A DNA stretch of 64,000 bases. Source: TMP-86 sp046347195 (GTDB lineage Bacteria; Pseudomonadota; Gammaproteobacteria; Steroidobacterales; Steroidobacteraceae). The notes under the pieces are model-generated. The model did not search any database, was not told the origin of the DNA, and saw only the letters and a list, made by a program, of their open reading frames with translations. The translations under genes and the position numbers were made by a program. This document shows positions 9,056 to 17,787 of the stretch, in pieces. Position 1 is the first letter of the stretch, and every line of letters begins with the position of its first letter. The stretch is taken from the NCBI GenBank assembly GCA_046347195.1, contig JAXMGQ010000013.1, positions 1-64,000 of the forward strand, in the 5' to 3' direction.

Positions 9056-10828
9056 ATGAGCGAGCCGCCTCGGCAACACCGGCTGATGTTCTGCGACGTC
9101 GGGCGGGAGATCGAGGGCCTCGAGGGGGAGAGTGTCCTGCACGCCGCGCGTCGCGCCGGCGTGCGGATCGTGGGCGCCTGTGGCGGACGCGGTACCTGCG
9201 GCTCCTGCATGGTTCGCGTGGCGCAAGGCCTCGCACAGCACCATCGCTGGCGCCGCGCCTGCCAGTCGCGCATCCGCAGCGACTGCACCATCCAGATCGC
9301 ACCCCGCTCGCTGGCGCCGGTGGTGCGGGCCGAGGTGGGCCACCGCGAGGACGCGCCGCTCGTCGCGGATTCCGCCATCGCCGGCCGGGACATCACGGTT
9401 CCACCCGCATCGCTGGCTGATCACCGCAGCGACTGGGATCGCGTCGCCGAGGCGTTGGACGCGCAGGTGCCCTCCCCTGACCTGGATGTCTTGAGCGTGC
9501 TCCCCGGGCTGCTGCGCACGAATGCCTGGTCGGTACGGGTCCGTCTGGAGGAAGGACGTGTGCTGGGTTTCGCAGCGCCTGGACGGCGCGAGCTCGGCCT
9601 CGCGGTGGACCTCGGCACCACGAACCTGGCGGCATTTCTCATCCGGCTCGACACCGGTGAACGCCTGGCCAGCCTTGGCATCGAGAATCCGCAGGCTGCC
9701 TGGGGCGGCGATGTCATCAGTCGCATCAATCACGCCATCCAGGCACACGATGGCGCAGAGGAGTTGCGGGCGGCCGTGGTCCGTGGAATCGATGCAATCA
9801 CCCAGGATCTGGTGCGGGCCGTGGGCGCCGAGGTCGGCGATGTGGTCGAGGCGGCGGTGTGCGGGAATACCGCCATGCACCACCTGCTGGCGGGCCTGCC
9901 GGTCACCCAGCTCGGCCGGTCACCGTTCGTTCCAGTCGTCTCCGCCGGGCTCACTCCGAGGGCAACCGCGTTAGGTCTGGCGCTGGCTCCCGGCGCCCGG
10001 GTTCACCTGGCCCCCAACATCGGCGGATTCGTCGGCGGCGATCACGTCGCGGCACTGCTTGCGAGCGAGCAACACTGGCGCAGCGGGTGTTGCCTGGTCA
10101 TGGACATCGGCACCAATACCGAGATATCGCTGATCCACGAGAGCCGTATCATCTCGGCGTCCTGCCCTTCCGGTCCTGCGCTGGAGGGTGGACATGTTTC
10201 CTGCGGCATGCGAGCCGCCATCGGCGCCATCGAACGCGTGAAGGTGGAGGCGGGGCGGCTGCGCGTGTCGACCATCGGCAGGAAGAAGGCTGTCGGGGTG
10301 TGTGGCTCCGGTGTGCTCGATGCGATGGCCGCATTGCTCGAAGGCGGCATGATGGAGCGCAGCGGACGAATTCGGGCGGGCCATCCGGATGTCGAGGAGA
10401 TCGACGGATTGCGCTCTGCGAGGCTGGCCAAGGACATCCATTTCACGCAGCACGACGTGCGCGCGGTTCAGCTCGCGAAATCCGCCATCCGCACCGGCAT
10501 GGAACTGCTGCTTCGGCAGGCCGGGATCGAGGCGACGCAGCTCGAGCGCATCGTCATCGCCGGTGCGTTCGGCGCCTACCTGAGCGTGGACAGCGCCGTC
10601 GACATCGGACTTCTGCCGGATCTGCCGCGCGAGCGATTCCTCCAGGTCGGCAATGCCGCGGGTCTGGGCGTTTGCCGCATGCTGGTCAATCGCGCGGACC
10701 GGGCGCGGGCCCAGGACATCGCTCGTGGCGCGCGTTACCTGGAACTCAGTTCCATTGCCGATTTCCAGCAGCATTTTCTGAAGCACATCAGCTTGAACGG
10801 GCCATGGCGCGAAAGGAAGATCTCGTGA
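9056..10828 (+). CDS. Ferredoxin/ASKHA corrinoid reductive activator (RamA/DUF4445 type)
   Basis: 590-residue reductive activator of corrinoid proteins. N-terminal 2Fe-2S ferredoxin domain with cysteines 42, 48, 51 and 69 (ACGGRGTCGSC then RRACQ). After a linker comes an ASKHA ATPase domain with phosphate loops GLAVDLGTTNLA, VMDIGTNTEIS and GVCGSGVLD, and the IAGAFGAYL motif. Such proteins use ATP to reduce inactive Co(II) back to Co(I); in acetogens they are the activating enzyme of O-demethylases. ATG at 9056 is chosen because the ferredoxin fold starts there and it lies 10 bp after the previous stop. The stop overlaps the next start. Confidence 0.92.
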   Translation: MSEPPRQHRLMFCDVGREIEGLEGESVLHAARRAGVRIVGACGGRGTCGSCMVRVAQGLAQHHRWRRACQSRIRSDCTIQIAPRSLAPVVRAEVGHREDAPLVADSAIAGRDITVPPASLADHRSDWDRVAEALDAQVPSPDLDVLSVLPGLLRTNAWSVRVRLEEGRVLGFAAPGRRELGLAVDLGTTNLAAFLIRLDTGERLASLGIENPQAAWGGDVISRINHAIQAHDGAEELRAAVVRGIDAITQDLVRAVGAEVGDVVEAAVCGNTAMHHLLAGLPVTQLGRSPFVPVVSAGLTPRATALGLALAPGARVHLAPNIGGFVGGDHVAALLASEQHWRSGCCLVMDIGTNTEISLIHESRIISASCPSGPALEGGHVSCGMRAAIGAIERVKVEAGRLRVSTIGRKKAVGVCGSGVLDAMAALLEGGMMERSGRIRAGHPDVEEIDGLRSARLAKDIHFTQHDVRAVQLAKSAIRTGMELLLRQAGIEATQLERIVIAGAFGAYLSVDSAVDIGLLPDLPRERFLQVGNAAGLGVCRMLVNRADRARAQDIARGARYLELSSIADFQQHFLKHISLNGPWRERKIS

Positions 10829-11709
10829 GCGGCAAAGGCTTTGATCTCACCGTCATCGGCGAGCGCATCAACCCGGGCTTCAAGAGCACCAAAGCCCTGT
10901 TCGACAACGCCGATATCCCCGGGATCCAGGCCCTGGCGATCAGGCAGGCCGAAGCCGGGGCGAGCTACCTCAACGTCAACATCGGTGCGCGTGCCCTGAC
11001 CAACCCCGAGTTCATGGCGGAGGTGATCCGCGCGATCCAGGACGTGGTCCGATTGCCGTTGTCCTTCGACTTCCCGAGCCAGAGCGTCCAGGAGCTGTGC
11101 CTCAGGACCTATGATGCTGCGAAGGCGGACGGCAAGCTCCCCATCGTCAACTCCATCACCGAGCATCGATGGGATCTGATGGAGCTGGCGCGCAACTTCC
11201 GCTTCAAGGTGATCCTGATGGCCTCCGAACGGGTGGAGGACGGCTCTGCCCGAAGCAACAAGACAGCCGAGGAGATCTACACCACGGCCCGGCGCAGCGC
11301 GCTGCGATTGAATACCGGGTACGGCATCGCTCTGTCCGACATCTTCATCGATGTCTCGGTCAGTGCCATCATTGCCGACACCGAAGGTCTCAACCGCGCA
11401 ACCGTGGATGCCATTCGCCGCATCGGCGCTGATCCTGATCTTTCCGGCGTGCACATGATGGGCGGGGTATCCAACATCGGTCAGCAGTTGCCGCCCAAGG
11501 CGGCGGATGGATCAGACCTCAAGCATGGACTGGAGTGCGCCTTCCTGACCCTGACCGTGCCTCTCGGGTTCGATACCGTGCTGAGAACACCGTGGCGCCA
11601 CTACGCACCGTTGCCGGAAGGGAACTACATCCTCGAGACCTACCGCAACTTCCTGGAGCAGCGCGGCAGCAACGCCATGCGAGCCGTGCGCAAGTTCTAC
11701 AGGGCCTGA
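10825..11709 (+). CDS. Methyltetrahydrofolate:corrinoid methyltransferase (MeTr/DHPS fold)
   Basis: 294-residue TIM-barrel pterin-binding enzyme that moves a methyl group between a methyl-corrinoid protein and tetrahydrofolate. Family blocks: LTVIGERINPG, AGASYLNVNIG, PLSFDFPSQS, PIVNSIT, and FIDVSVSAI, with the Asp and Asn residues that contact the pterin. GTG 10825 is preferred over ATG 10804 because AAGGAAG stands six bases upstream and the GTG overlaps the preceding stop (GTGA). As the methyl acceptor step it connects this pathway to the one-carbon pool. Confidence 0.9.
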   Translation: MSGKGFDLTVIGERINPGFKSTKALFDNADIPGIQALAIRQAEAGASYLNVNIGARALTNPEFMAEVIRAIQDVVRLPLSFDFPSQSVQELCLRTYDAAKADGKLPIVNSITEHRWDLMELARNFRFKVILMASERVEDGSARSNKTAEEIYTTARRSALRLNTGYGIALSDIFIDVSVSAIIADTEGLNRATVDAIRRIGADPDLSGVHMMGGVSNIGQQLPPKAADGSDLKHGLECAFLTLTVPLGFDTVLRTPWRHYAPLPEGNYILETYRNFLEQRGSNAMRAVRKFYRA

Positions 11710-11714
11710 CAAAC

Positions 11715-12902
11715 ATGGTTGCAGTGGTCGTGGAGGGATGGTTCGACGGAGAGCGACGCCACGAAGCGGGCCCCACCACGATGGTGGTGGAGGACGGCGT
11801 CGTGACATCGATCGAGTCCGCAGACCTTGGTGATGCGTTGGTGGCACGGGGGGTGGAGGTGGAACGCGCCTCGTATCTCGTTCCGGGGCTCGTGGATGCG
11901 CATGTACACCTGTTTCTCGATGGCGGGTCCACCGATGGCGCCGAGCGGTCGTCGCATTTGAAGCAACCGGTCGAGATTCTGACGGAAACGGCGCGACGCA
12001 GCGCACACGCGGCGCTGGGCTGCGGCGTGACGCTGGTGCGCGATGCGGGCGATCGTCACGGCATCAACCATGCCATGCGGGTCGAGGCCCGCCGGCATCC
12101 GGAGCGCCTGGCGCAGGTGCGATCCGGAGGCATCGGTATCAAGCGGCCGAAGCGTTACGGCGCGTTCATGGCCATCGACGTGGAGGATGAAGCGGATATC
12201 ACCCGCTCGGTGGAACAGCTCGCCGCGTCCAATGATGAGATCAAGCTGCTTCTGACCGGCATCATCGATTTCAATCTGGGCGCGGTTACCGAGCCGCCAC
12301 AATTCACCGCCGCCGAAGCACGGCTGGTGGTCGAGGAGGCGCGTCGGCATGGCCGCAACGTCTTCGCCCATTGCAGCGGCGTGGAGGGGCTGAGGGCAGC
12401 GGTTGAGGCTGGCGTCGGCTCCATCGAGCATGGTTTCTTCATGTCCCGCTCGATCCTGGAGATCATGGCGGAGAAGCGCATCGCCTGGACGCCCACGTTC
12501 AGCCCGGTGCATTTCCAGTGGGCACATCCGCAAGCCGTTGGATGGTCGCCCCAGGCCGTGTCCCATCTGCGCCGCATCCTCGATGACCACGCGGAGCATC
12601 TTCTGTTGGCCCACCGGCTCGGCGTCCGACTGCTGCTGGGGACCGATGCGGGCAGCATGGGGGTCGAGCACGGTCGCGCCGTGCTGGAAGAGATGAAACG
12701 ATTCCGGGAGGCCGGGTTGCCGATGGAGGCGATCCTTGCCGCCGCAACCGCGGATGCGCGCCGGCACTTTGACATCGCCGCTGCACGGCTTGCGAAGGGA
12801 GTGAGGTTCGACGCCGTCTTGCTCGACTGCTCGCCGTTCGAGACCGCCGATGCGCTGCGCCAGCCGCGTGCGGTCTGGAGTGCGGGTTCCAGGGTGCGGT
12901 GA
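11715..12902 (+). CDS. Metal-dependent amidohydrolase
   Basis: 395-residue amidohydrolase-superfamily protein (imidazolonepropionase/prolidase-like branch). Metal-binding residues are in the usual order: DAHVHL (HxH), a Lys in DEIKLLL, NVFAHCSG, SIEHGFF, and the catalytic Asp in LLGTDAGS. It starts 5 bp after the methyltransferase stop and is the last gene of the corrinoid operon. It probably hydrolyses an amide or lactam in the same pathway, either before or after demethylation. No signal peptide, so cytoplasmic. The exact substrate is unknown. Confidence 0.85.
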   Translation: MVAVVVEGWFDGERRHEAGPTTMVVEDGVVTSIESADLGDALVARGVEVERASYLVPGLVDAHVHLFLDGGSTDGAERSSHLKQPVEILTETARRSAHAALGCGVTLVRDAGDRHGINHAMRVEARRHPERLAQVRSGGIGIKRPKRYGAFMAIDVEDEADITRSVEQLAASNDEIKLLLTGIIDFNLGAVTEPPQFTAAEARLVVEEARRHGRNVFAHCSGVEGLRAAVEAGVGSIEHGFFMSRSILEIMAEKRIAWTPTFSPVHFQWAHPQAVGWSPQAVSHLRRILDDHAEHLLLAHRLGVRLLLGTDAGSMGVEHGRAVLEEMKRFREAGLPMEAILAAATADARRHFDIAAARLAKGVRFDAVLLDCSPFETADALRQPRAVWSAGSRVR

Positions 12903-12948
12903 CGCGGATGGTCGACGAGCGCAGCGGGGATTGCAAGCCGGGTTCCTG

Positions 12949-12986
12949 GTGTCCCGAATCAGAAGTTTCTGGCTGATTCGGGACAC
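12949..12986. terminator. Perfect 14-bp inverted repeat between convergent genes
   Basis: GTGTCCCGAATCAG, a 10-base spacer, then CTGATTCGGGACAC, an exact inverted repeat. It lies between the convergent ends of the amidohydrolase and GFA genes, so it may serve as a two-way terminator. There is no clear T-tract. The stem is long and regular enough that it could instead be a dispersed palindromic repeat. Confidence 0.65.
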
Positions 12987-13002
12987 TTGACCGAATCGTG
13001 TT

Positions 13003-13449
13003 TCAGCCCGCCGGCTTCGGCCAGACGAACTCAGGCCGCAAACCGCTGTAGACCGGGCGGCCGTCCTTTGGAGACGGATAGCCTTTGGTCTCGTCCCAGA
13101 ATGCGTGGTACGTGGCCTTCGGGAATGCCGCATCGTCATAGCCCATGACGTTGGGCACGGCAACGCGGATGCGCTTCTGCTTGTCGTCCAGCATCAGCAC
13201 CGCACCGCAATCGGTGCACAGGCAGATTTCCAGCGGGCCGTTCGGGTTGTCCTTGTTGAAGGGTACGCGCTTGATCTTCTCGGGATGGTCGACCTTCAGG
13301 TCGCCGTAATTGAAGAACGCCACGTGGGTCGTATGCTGACCCGTGACCGACTTGCAGACGTTGCAGTGGCATTCGTGGTTGTCGATAGGTTCCGACCCCG
13401 CGGTGACGTGGACGTGAGCACAACCGCCCTGATACTTGGCCATTTGCAT
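13003..13449 (-). CDS. GFA/CENP-V family zinc protein
   Basis: 148-residue protein of the glutathione-dependent formaldehyde-activating (GFA)/CENP-V family. The zinc ligands appear as GGCAHVHV, HECHCNVCKS and CLCTDCGAV, in the standard beta-tent order. Family members are often described as binding glutathione-formaldehyde adducts, but many have unknown roles. It is 77 bp downstream of the dimethylarginine hydrolase gene on the same strand and may be co-transcribed. A formaldehyde link would fit a demethylation island but is inference. The second ATG (13443) is an equally good start. Confidence 0.8.
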   Translation of the reverse strand: MQMAKYQGGCAHVHVTAGSEPIDNHECHCNVCKSVTGQHTTHVAFFNYGDLKVDHPEKIKRVPFNKDNPNGPLEICLCTDCGAVLMLDDKQKRIRVAVPNVMGYDDAAFPKATYHAFWDETKGYPSPKDGRPVYSGLRPEFVWPKPAG

Positions 13450-13526
13450 TACCCCCTTGCTGGTTCGATACGACCGATGTCTATGATGCATCCAACATGA
13501 CGGAAAAATCCATGACCTGCAAGGAC

Positions 13527-14300
13527 TCAGAAGCGCAGCGACAGGCAGGTGAGGCCGCCATCCATCTTGCGGAACTCGGACGTGTCCAGCGATTTCGTTC
13601 GTCTGCCGTGCGCGGCAAGCGCGGCGCCGATGCGCGGATAACCGGCGGCGATCAGCACCGTGCCGTTCACGGCCAGCGCGTTGGCGGCGTAGCTTTCGGC
13701 CGCGTCCGGCACCAGGTGTTCGAAGCGCTCGATGGCCGGAATGGCCGGGGCATCCGAACTGAGCAGGAACAGCCCCTCGCCAAGATAGTTGATGCCGGAT
13801 TTCAAATGCAGCAAGGTGCGGCTGGCGCGGATATCGATGATGTGCGGCTTCAGCCCGGCATTGTGCGCGATATCCGCCAACTGGCTGGCCCCGGCCTCGT
13901 TGGTGCGCGCCGAATGGCCGATGAGCAGCAGGTCCTCGGCCAGGCAGATATCGCCGCCGTCCAGTGTGCCGGGCTCCTCGATGGTCAGTACCTGTTGATA
14001 GTGTCGTTGCAGCGCCGGCGCGACGCTGGCGCACTCGCCGCGTCGGCTGGGCGCGCCCGGGCGGGCGATCACGCAGAAATCAGCGAAACACAGCGCCGTG
14101 TCCTCGACGAAGGTGCCATCAGGGTGGTCGGGTGCATCGGGAAGGGTTGTGACCTCGATTCCCAGGTCCGCCAGCGCCCCACAATAAGCGGCATGTTGTC
14201 CCAGCGCCCGCGCCAGATCGGGAGGCCCTTCGGAGGATTGGGTCAGTCCGGAAGCAAACCGGGCGCAAGGGCGGCGGACCAAGGCGTGGGTGTATCGCAT
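13527..14300 (-). CDS. ddaH: N(G),N(G)-dimethylarginine dimethylaminohydrolase
   Basis: 257 residues, the length of the Pseudomonas enzyme. It hydrolyses methylated arginine to citrulline and methylamine or dimethylamine. Catalytic residues line up well: GTFVEDTA with Glu66/Asp67, TLDGGDIC, the catalytic His165 in LLHLKSG, and the nucleophile Cys252 in the C-terminal DGGLTCLSLRF. An ATG at 14300 (MRYTHALVRRP) fits the family start; longer frames upstream are not supported. Its product dimethylamine could feed a methyl-transfer system, and a corrinoid operon is 600 bp away, but no dedicated dimethylamine methyltransferase is visible. Confidence 0.88.
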   Translation of the reverse strand: MRYTHALVRRPCARFASGLTQSSEGPPDLARALGQHAAYCGALADLGIEVTTLPDAPDHPDGTFVEDTALCFADFCVIARPGAPSRRGECASVAPALQRHYQQVLTIEEPGTLDGGDICLAEDLLLIGHSARTNEAGASQLADIAHNAGLKPHIIDIRASRTLLHLKSGINYLGEGLFLLSSDAPAIPAIERFEHLVPDAAESYAANALAVNGTVLIAAGYPRIGAALAAHGRRTKSLDTSEFRKMDGGLTCLSLRF

Positions 14301-14376
14301 CCGAACCTCACCGAAAGGCGTGATTGTGCCATGAACTTTCCCATGCACCCGGCGAGCGGCCGGCATTGATTCTTGG

Positions 14377-14410
14377 AATATCATTTGATACTTTAATATC
14401 AGTTGATATT
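14377..14410. promoter_or_regulatory. Two tandem palindromic operators upstream of tetR unit
   Basis: AATATCATTTGATACT (14377-14392) and AATATCAGTTGATATT (14395-14410). The second is a perfect 7+7 palindrome with a 2-base centre; the first differs at one position. They are spaced 18 bp centre to centre, in an AT-rich island within high-GC DNA. They lie 45-78 bp before the small gene that precedes the TetR-family regulator, so autoregulation is likely. Confidence 0.75.
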
Positions 14411-14454
14411 GCCGAATCGATCCGACAATCCCATGGCGGCTCGCAGGACCCCTC

Positions 14455-14724
14455 ATGTCAAACCACTTCACGATGGAGTGCTCGGTCCGCACCGCGCGGA
14501 TCGGCGTCTACACGCTGCTTGGACTACCCAAGCGGGTCGCCGACATCAGCCCGACGCCGTACGACATTCGCACCCTGCTCCGGGGCGCGCGGGCGCTCAA
14601 CCCCTTTCCCGGTGAGCGCCTGCTGCATCGAATGCTCGACGAGACCTACTACGCCCACATCCTGCCGCCGCTTCCCGGGAAGCGATCCACCCGCGAAGGC
14701 ATCCGCGGTGGATCGACGGAATGA
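14455..14724 (+). CDS. Hypothetical protein upstream of TetR regulator
   Basis: 89-residue protein without a recognisable motif; it ends PPLPGKRSTREG. Its stop overlaps the start of the TetR gene (ATGA), and the paired palindromes upstream suggest both are under control of that regulator. No signal peptide or membrane segment is apparent. It may be a fragment of a larger enzyme, since the composition (LLHRMLDETYYAHILPPLP) looks like part of a folded domain. I do not recognise the family. Confidence 0.55.
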   Translation: MSNHFTMECSVRTARIGVYTLLGLPKRVADISPTPYDIRTLLRGARALNPFPGERLLHRMLDETYYAHILPPLPGKRSTREGIRGGSTE

Positions 14725-15389
14725 CGATGCGCAAGACACGACAGCAGAGCCGACTCGAGACCCGGCAACGTCTGCTCGCTGCCGCGCACGCCGCGATCGT
14801 CCGCGGCGGAATCGGCGCCGTTACCTTGCGGGGGGTCTGCGAGGAGGCCGGCTTTTCGCAGGGTGCCTTCTATTCGAACTTCGCGAGCCGTGACGAGCTG
14901 CTGCTGGCCGTGATGACAGCCCATCTGCACGACGAAGTCGAAACGCTCAAGCGCATCATCCAGTCGATGCAAGGCAAAGCCCTGCAGACCGTTCTCTCGA
15001 CGCTGGCCACTCGCCTGGATGCGCTTGCCCAGGACACGCAATGGTCGCTGCTGACCATCGAGCTTCAGCTGCATGCGCGGCGAGACACCGGATTCGCGGC
15101 GATCCACGACGATGCCAAAGCGAATTACCACGAGGAGTTCGCGCGTCTCGTCGAGGCGATCGTTCGAGGTCATGGGCTTGAACCGATCATGCCCTCCTTG
15201 CAGATCGCCATTGGACTGTACGCGCTCTGGTCGGGCCTCGTCTTCCAAAGCGCGGTATCCGGCGCATGGCCACGAGACCGGATCTTCCTGGCGTTTTTTG
15301 GCGCCGCCATCGGCGCCAACAACACCCAATCGGGTCACACATCTGCCGTGTCGGCGCGCGCCGGTGTTCGCGGCCGGGCATCACGCTAG
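14721..15389 (+). CDS. TetR/AcrR-family transcriptional regulator
   Basis: 222-residue regulator with an N-terminal TetR helix-turn-helix: RQRLLAAAHAAIVRGG, then the recognition region GVCEEAGFSQGAFYSNFASRDE, which is characteristic of the family. The C-terminal part is a ligand-binding helical domain with no specific signature. It overlaps the preceding small gene, and the likely operators are the two AATATCA palindromes at 14377-14410. The last 20 residues are Arg/Ala-rich and may be non-native. Ligand unknown. Confidence 0.85.
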   Translation: MTMRKTRQQSRLETRQRLLAAAHAAIVRGGIGAVTLRGVCEEAGFSQGAFYSNFASRDELLLAVMTAHLHDEVETLKRIIQSMQGKALQTVLSTLATRLDALAQDTQWSLLTIELQLHARRDTGFAAIHDDAKANYHEEFARLVEAIVRGHGLEPIMPSLQIAIGLYALWSGLVFQSAVSGAWPRDRIFLAFFGAAIGANNTQSGHTSAVSARAGVRGRASR

Positions 15390-15395
15390 GATGTA

Positions 15396-17778
15396 TCAGT
15401 CGATCTTCGCGATGACGACGGCGAAGTCCCTGCCTTCCCATCGCGCCGCCTCCGGCCAGTAGTGCGTGAAGCGTACCCAGGTGCCCACCGGCAATGCCGC
15501 GGTGGGCAGATCGACGTAATGCATGCCCAGGCCCGAGGCGCGCGTATCACTGTCATTTGCCGTGCGCCATTCATCCGTGCTCCAGCGCACGCGCGCCGGC
15601 GCGCGCGTCTCGATGCGCAGCGTGCAGCCTGCCGGCAGATCCCGCAGCCGCAGGTTGTATCGCCAGGCGCGCACGCTCGAGCCCTGACGCTGTTCGATGT
15701 AGCGGCGGCGGGTCTGCGGCGGAAGGTCGAACACGTGCCCATCGGCGAGAGAGCGAACCAGCTTGAGGTACTCGGCATGCGCCCACACCAGCGGCATGGC
15801 CGAACCGGCCGGGCGGCCGAAGAAGAGCTCGCGGTCGGGGCGATCGGCCGCATCCCAGCACTGCTCGGGCAGCAAACCGCCCTCGCCGGCCATGGCCTCG
15901 AACGCGTGCAGCAGCCGCCGCGCCGCCGCCGCATCACCGCCGGCCAGCGCCAGGTGCGCGCGCTCGCCGGTCAACAGTGGCCACACGCGGCCGATGCCGG
16001 TGCCATCGAAGGGCGAGCCGTCGGCGTGCTCGCCATAGCCATCGGCCGTATAGCGATGCCAGGCCGGCCCGCAGGGCAATGTCGTGAGCAACTCGGCGTC
16101 GATCACCCGCAAGGTGTCGAGGATGCGCGGATCATCCGCCGCGCGCAGCCCGAAGCGCACCAGCGCCAGCGCGTCCGTGGCGATGATCTCGTCGGCGCGG
16201 CGCTGCGTGTCACCGTCGGGCCGGTTGCGGATGTCGATGTACTCATCGGCCCCCTCGCCATCGTCGTTGCGCTTGGGCAGTAGCACGTAGTAGCCGCGCA
16301 CCACCACAACGGCGAGCGAGCAGCATCCGCTGACATACGGCCAGCGCTCCGATCTGCGCATTCCAGCTATCGGCGGTGGCGCGCGAATGCAGCGCCAGCT
16401 CCGGCTGCTCCATCTGCTCCGCCCACTCGGCCGCCACTAGCAGCGCGGCGATCTCGGCGCCCAGCGTGTAGGTCAGCCGCCAGCCACCGTCCTCGCCTTC
16501 CCAGCGATCCTGTTCGACGATGGCCATTGCAGACCAGGTAACCGGCCGCCGCACATCATCGGCCAGAAGCGCCGCTCGCTCCGGTCCTCGGGCAGCAATG
16601 CACCTTCGCGCGCGGCGAGATCAGCGAGCAGGATGGGCAGCGCCGTCGTCCATCTGCAGGCCGTTCCAGTAGGAGGTGCCATCCACCCATGTTCTGCGGC
16701 CAGTGTCCGTCGGCGTGCTGCGTGGCGCATAGATAGACCAGCGCGGCGCGTGCTTTGTCGCGCGCACCCGCCGCCAAGGCGCAGACCGCCGGCCGACTGC
16801 ACCATGTCGCGCGGCACACCGGTGATAGCCACCGAGGTCCCCATCGCCCTTTGAAAAACCCCAGGGCACGGCCAGGCTCGCCAGCAGAGCGCCCGGGATC
16901 AGCTTGGACTCGTGCGCCTTGATCACCGTGGTGCTGACGCCCGAGAGCGCGCCGCGCATGCCCGCAACCAGCTGCGCCTGCCACTGCTGCCACCGCTGCA
17001 CGTACTGCTCGAGCAGCGTCGCATAGCCCTCGACCAGCGAAGCGCGCGACTGGTGCCCCGCCTCCTCCGCGCCTCGGCCCACGGCGATGGCATACACCGC
17101 CTCCCCTTCATGCAGCGGCAATTCCGCGATCATCGCCACATTGCCGTTCTCGGCGCGCGTATGGCTCCAGCGCAGCTCACCGTGGGCCATGAGATCCTGC
17201 CAGCCATCCGACACGCCGACGAAGCCCACCGAACGCGCGCCCATGCCGGTGGCGCTCATCAGGCACAGTGCGCGACCCTCTCGCGAGGCGAACAGGCTCG
17301 GCCTGCCACGGTAATCCCCGACCCAGGCGGTATTGCCACCGCCATGGTTGCCCAGATGAGGCGCCAGCAGCACGTACAGCCGGTAACACCCTGGCGCGCC
17401 GCGCAACGGCGTGAAGCGCACGCGCACCAGCACCACGGGACGTTCACTGTCGGTGATGACTTCGCTGCTCAAGCGGTAGTGGCCCTGTGCGCAGTCGCTG
17501 TCGGTCAGGTAATACGGCACGCCTGCGATCGGACAGCGAGTCGCCTGCGTGGCATGCCGCTTGATCTCCGAGACCATCCCATCAGGACCGGTCACCAGCA
17601 GACCCACATCGCGCGTCGCCGCCTCGTCGATACGCTGCGCGTAGATCTCGTTGAGGATGCCGTGTGAAAGCGTGAACCAGATGGGGCTGCCCGCCAATGC
17701 CGTGCCGACGCCGCTCTTGGCTGCGGAGGTCCAGCGTCCCGGCGATCCGGGCCAGCCCGGCGCGTAAGAGTCGATCAT
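15396..17778 (-). pseudogene. GH15 glucan 1,4-alpha-glucosidase, multiply frameshifted
   Basis: A glucoamylase-like glycoside hydrolase family 15 gene of about 790 codons. The N-terminal beta-sandwich reads WPGSPGRWTSAAKSGVGTA and WFTLSHGILNEIY. The catalytic (alpha/alpha)6 barrel reads VIKAHESKLIPGA, GGWRLTYTLG, IGRVWPLLTGERAH and LLPEQCWD, the last holding the expected general-base Glu. The frame breaks repeatedly between about 16,330 and 16,860, so four overlapping frames must be joined. The 5' (16,860-17,778) and 3' (15,396-16,300) parts are clean. It is 9 bp after the SDR gene on the same strand. Either a recent pseudogene or a patch of indel errors. Confidence 0.85.
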
Positions 17779-17787
17779 CGTTGCCTG

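Noticed and set aside
9859..10824. Long N-terminal extension of the folate methyltransferase
   Set aside because: It overlaps the activator gene in another frame; the pterin-binding fold starts at 10,825 with a good ribosome site.
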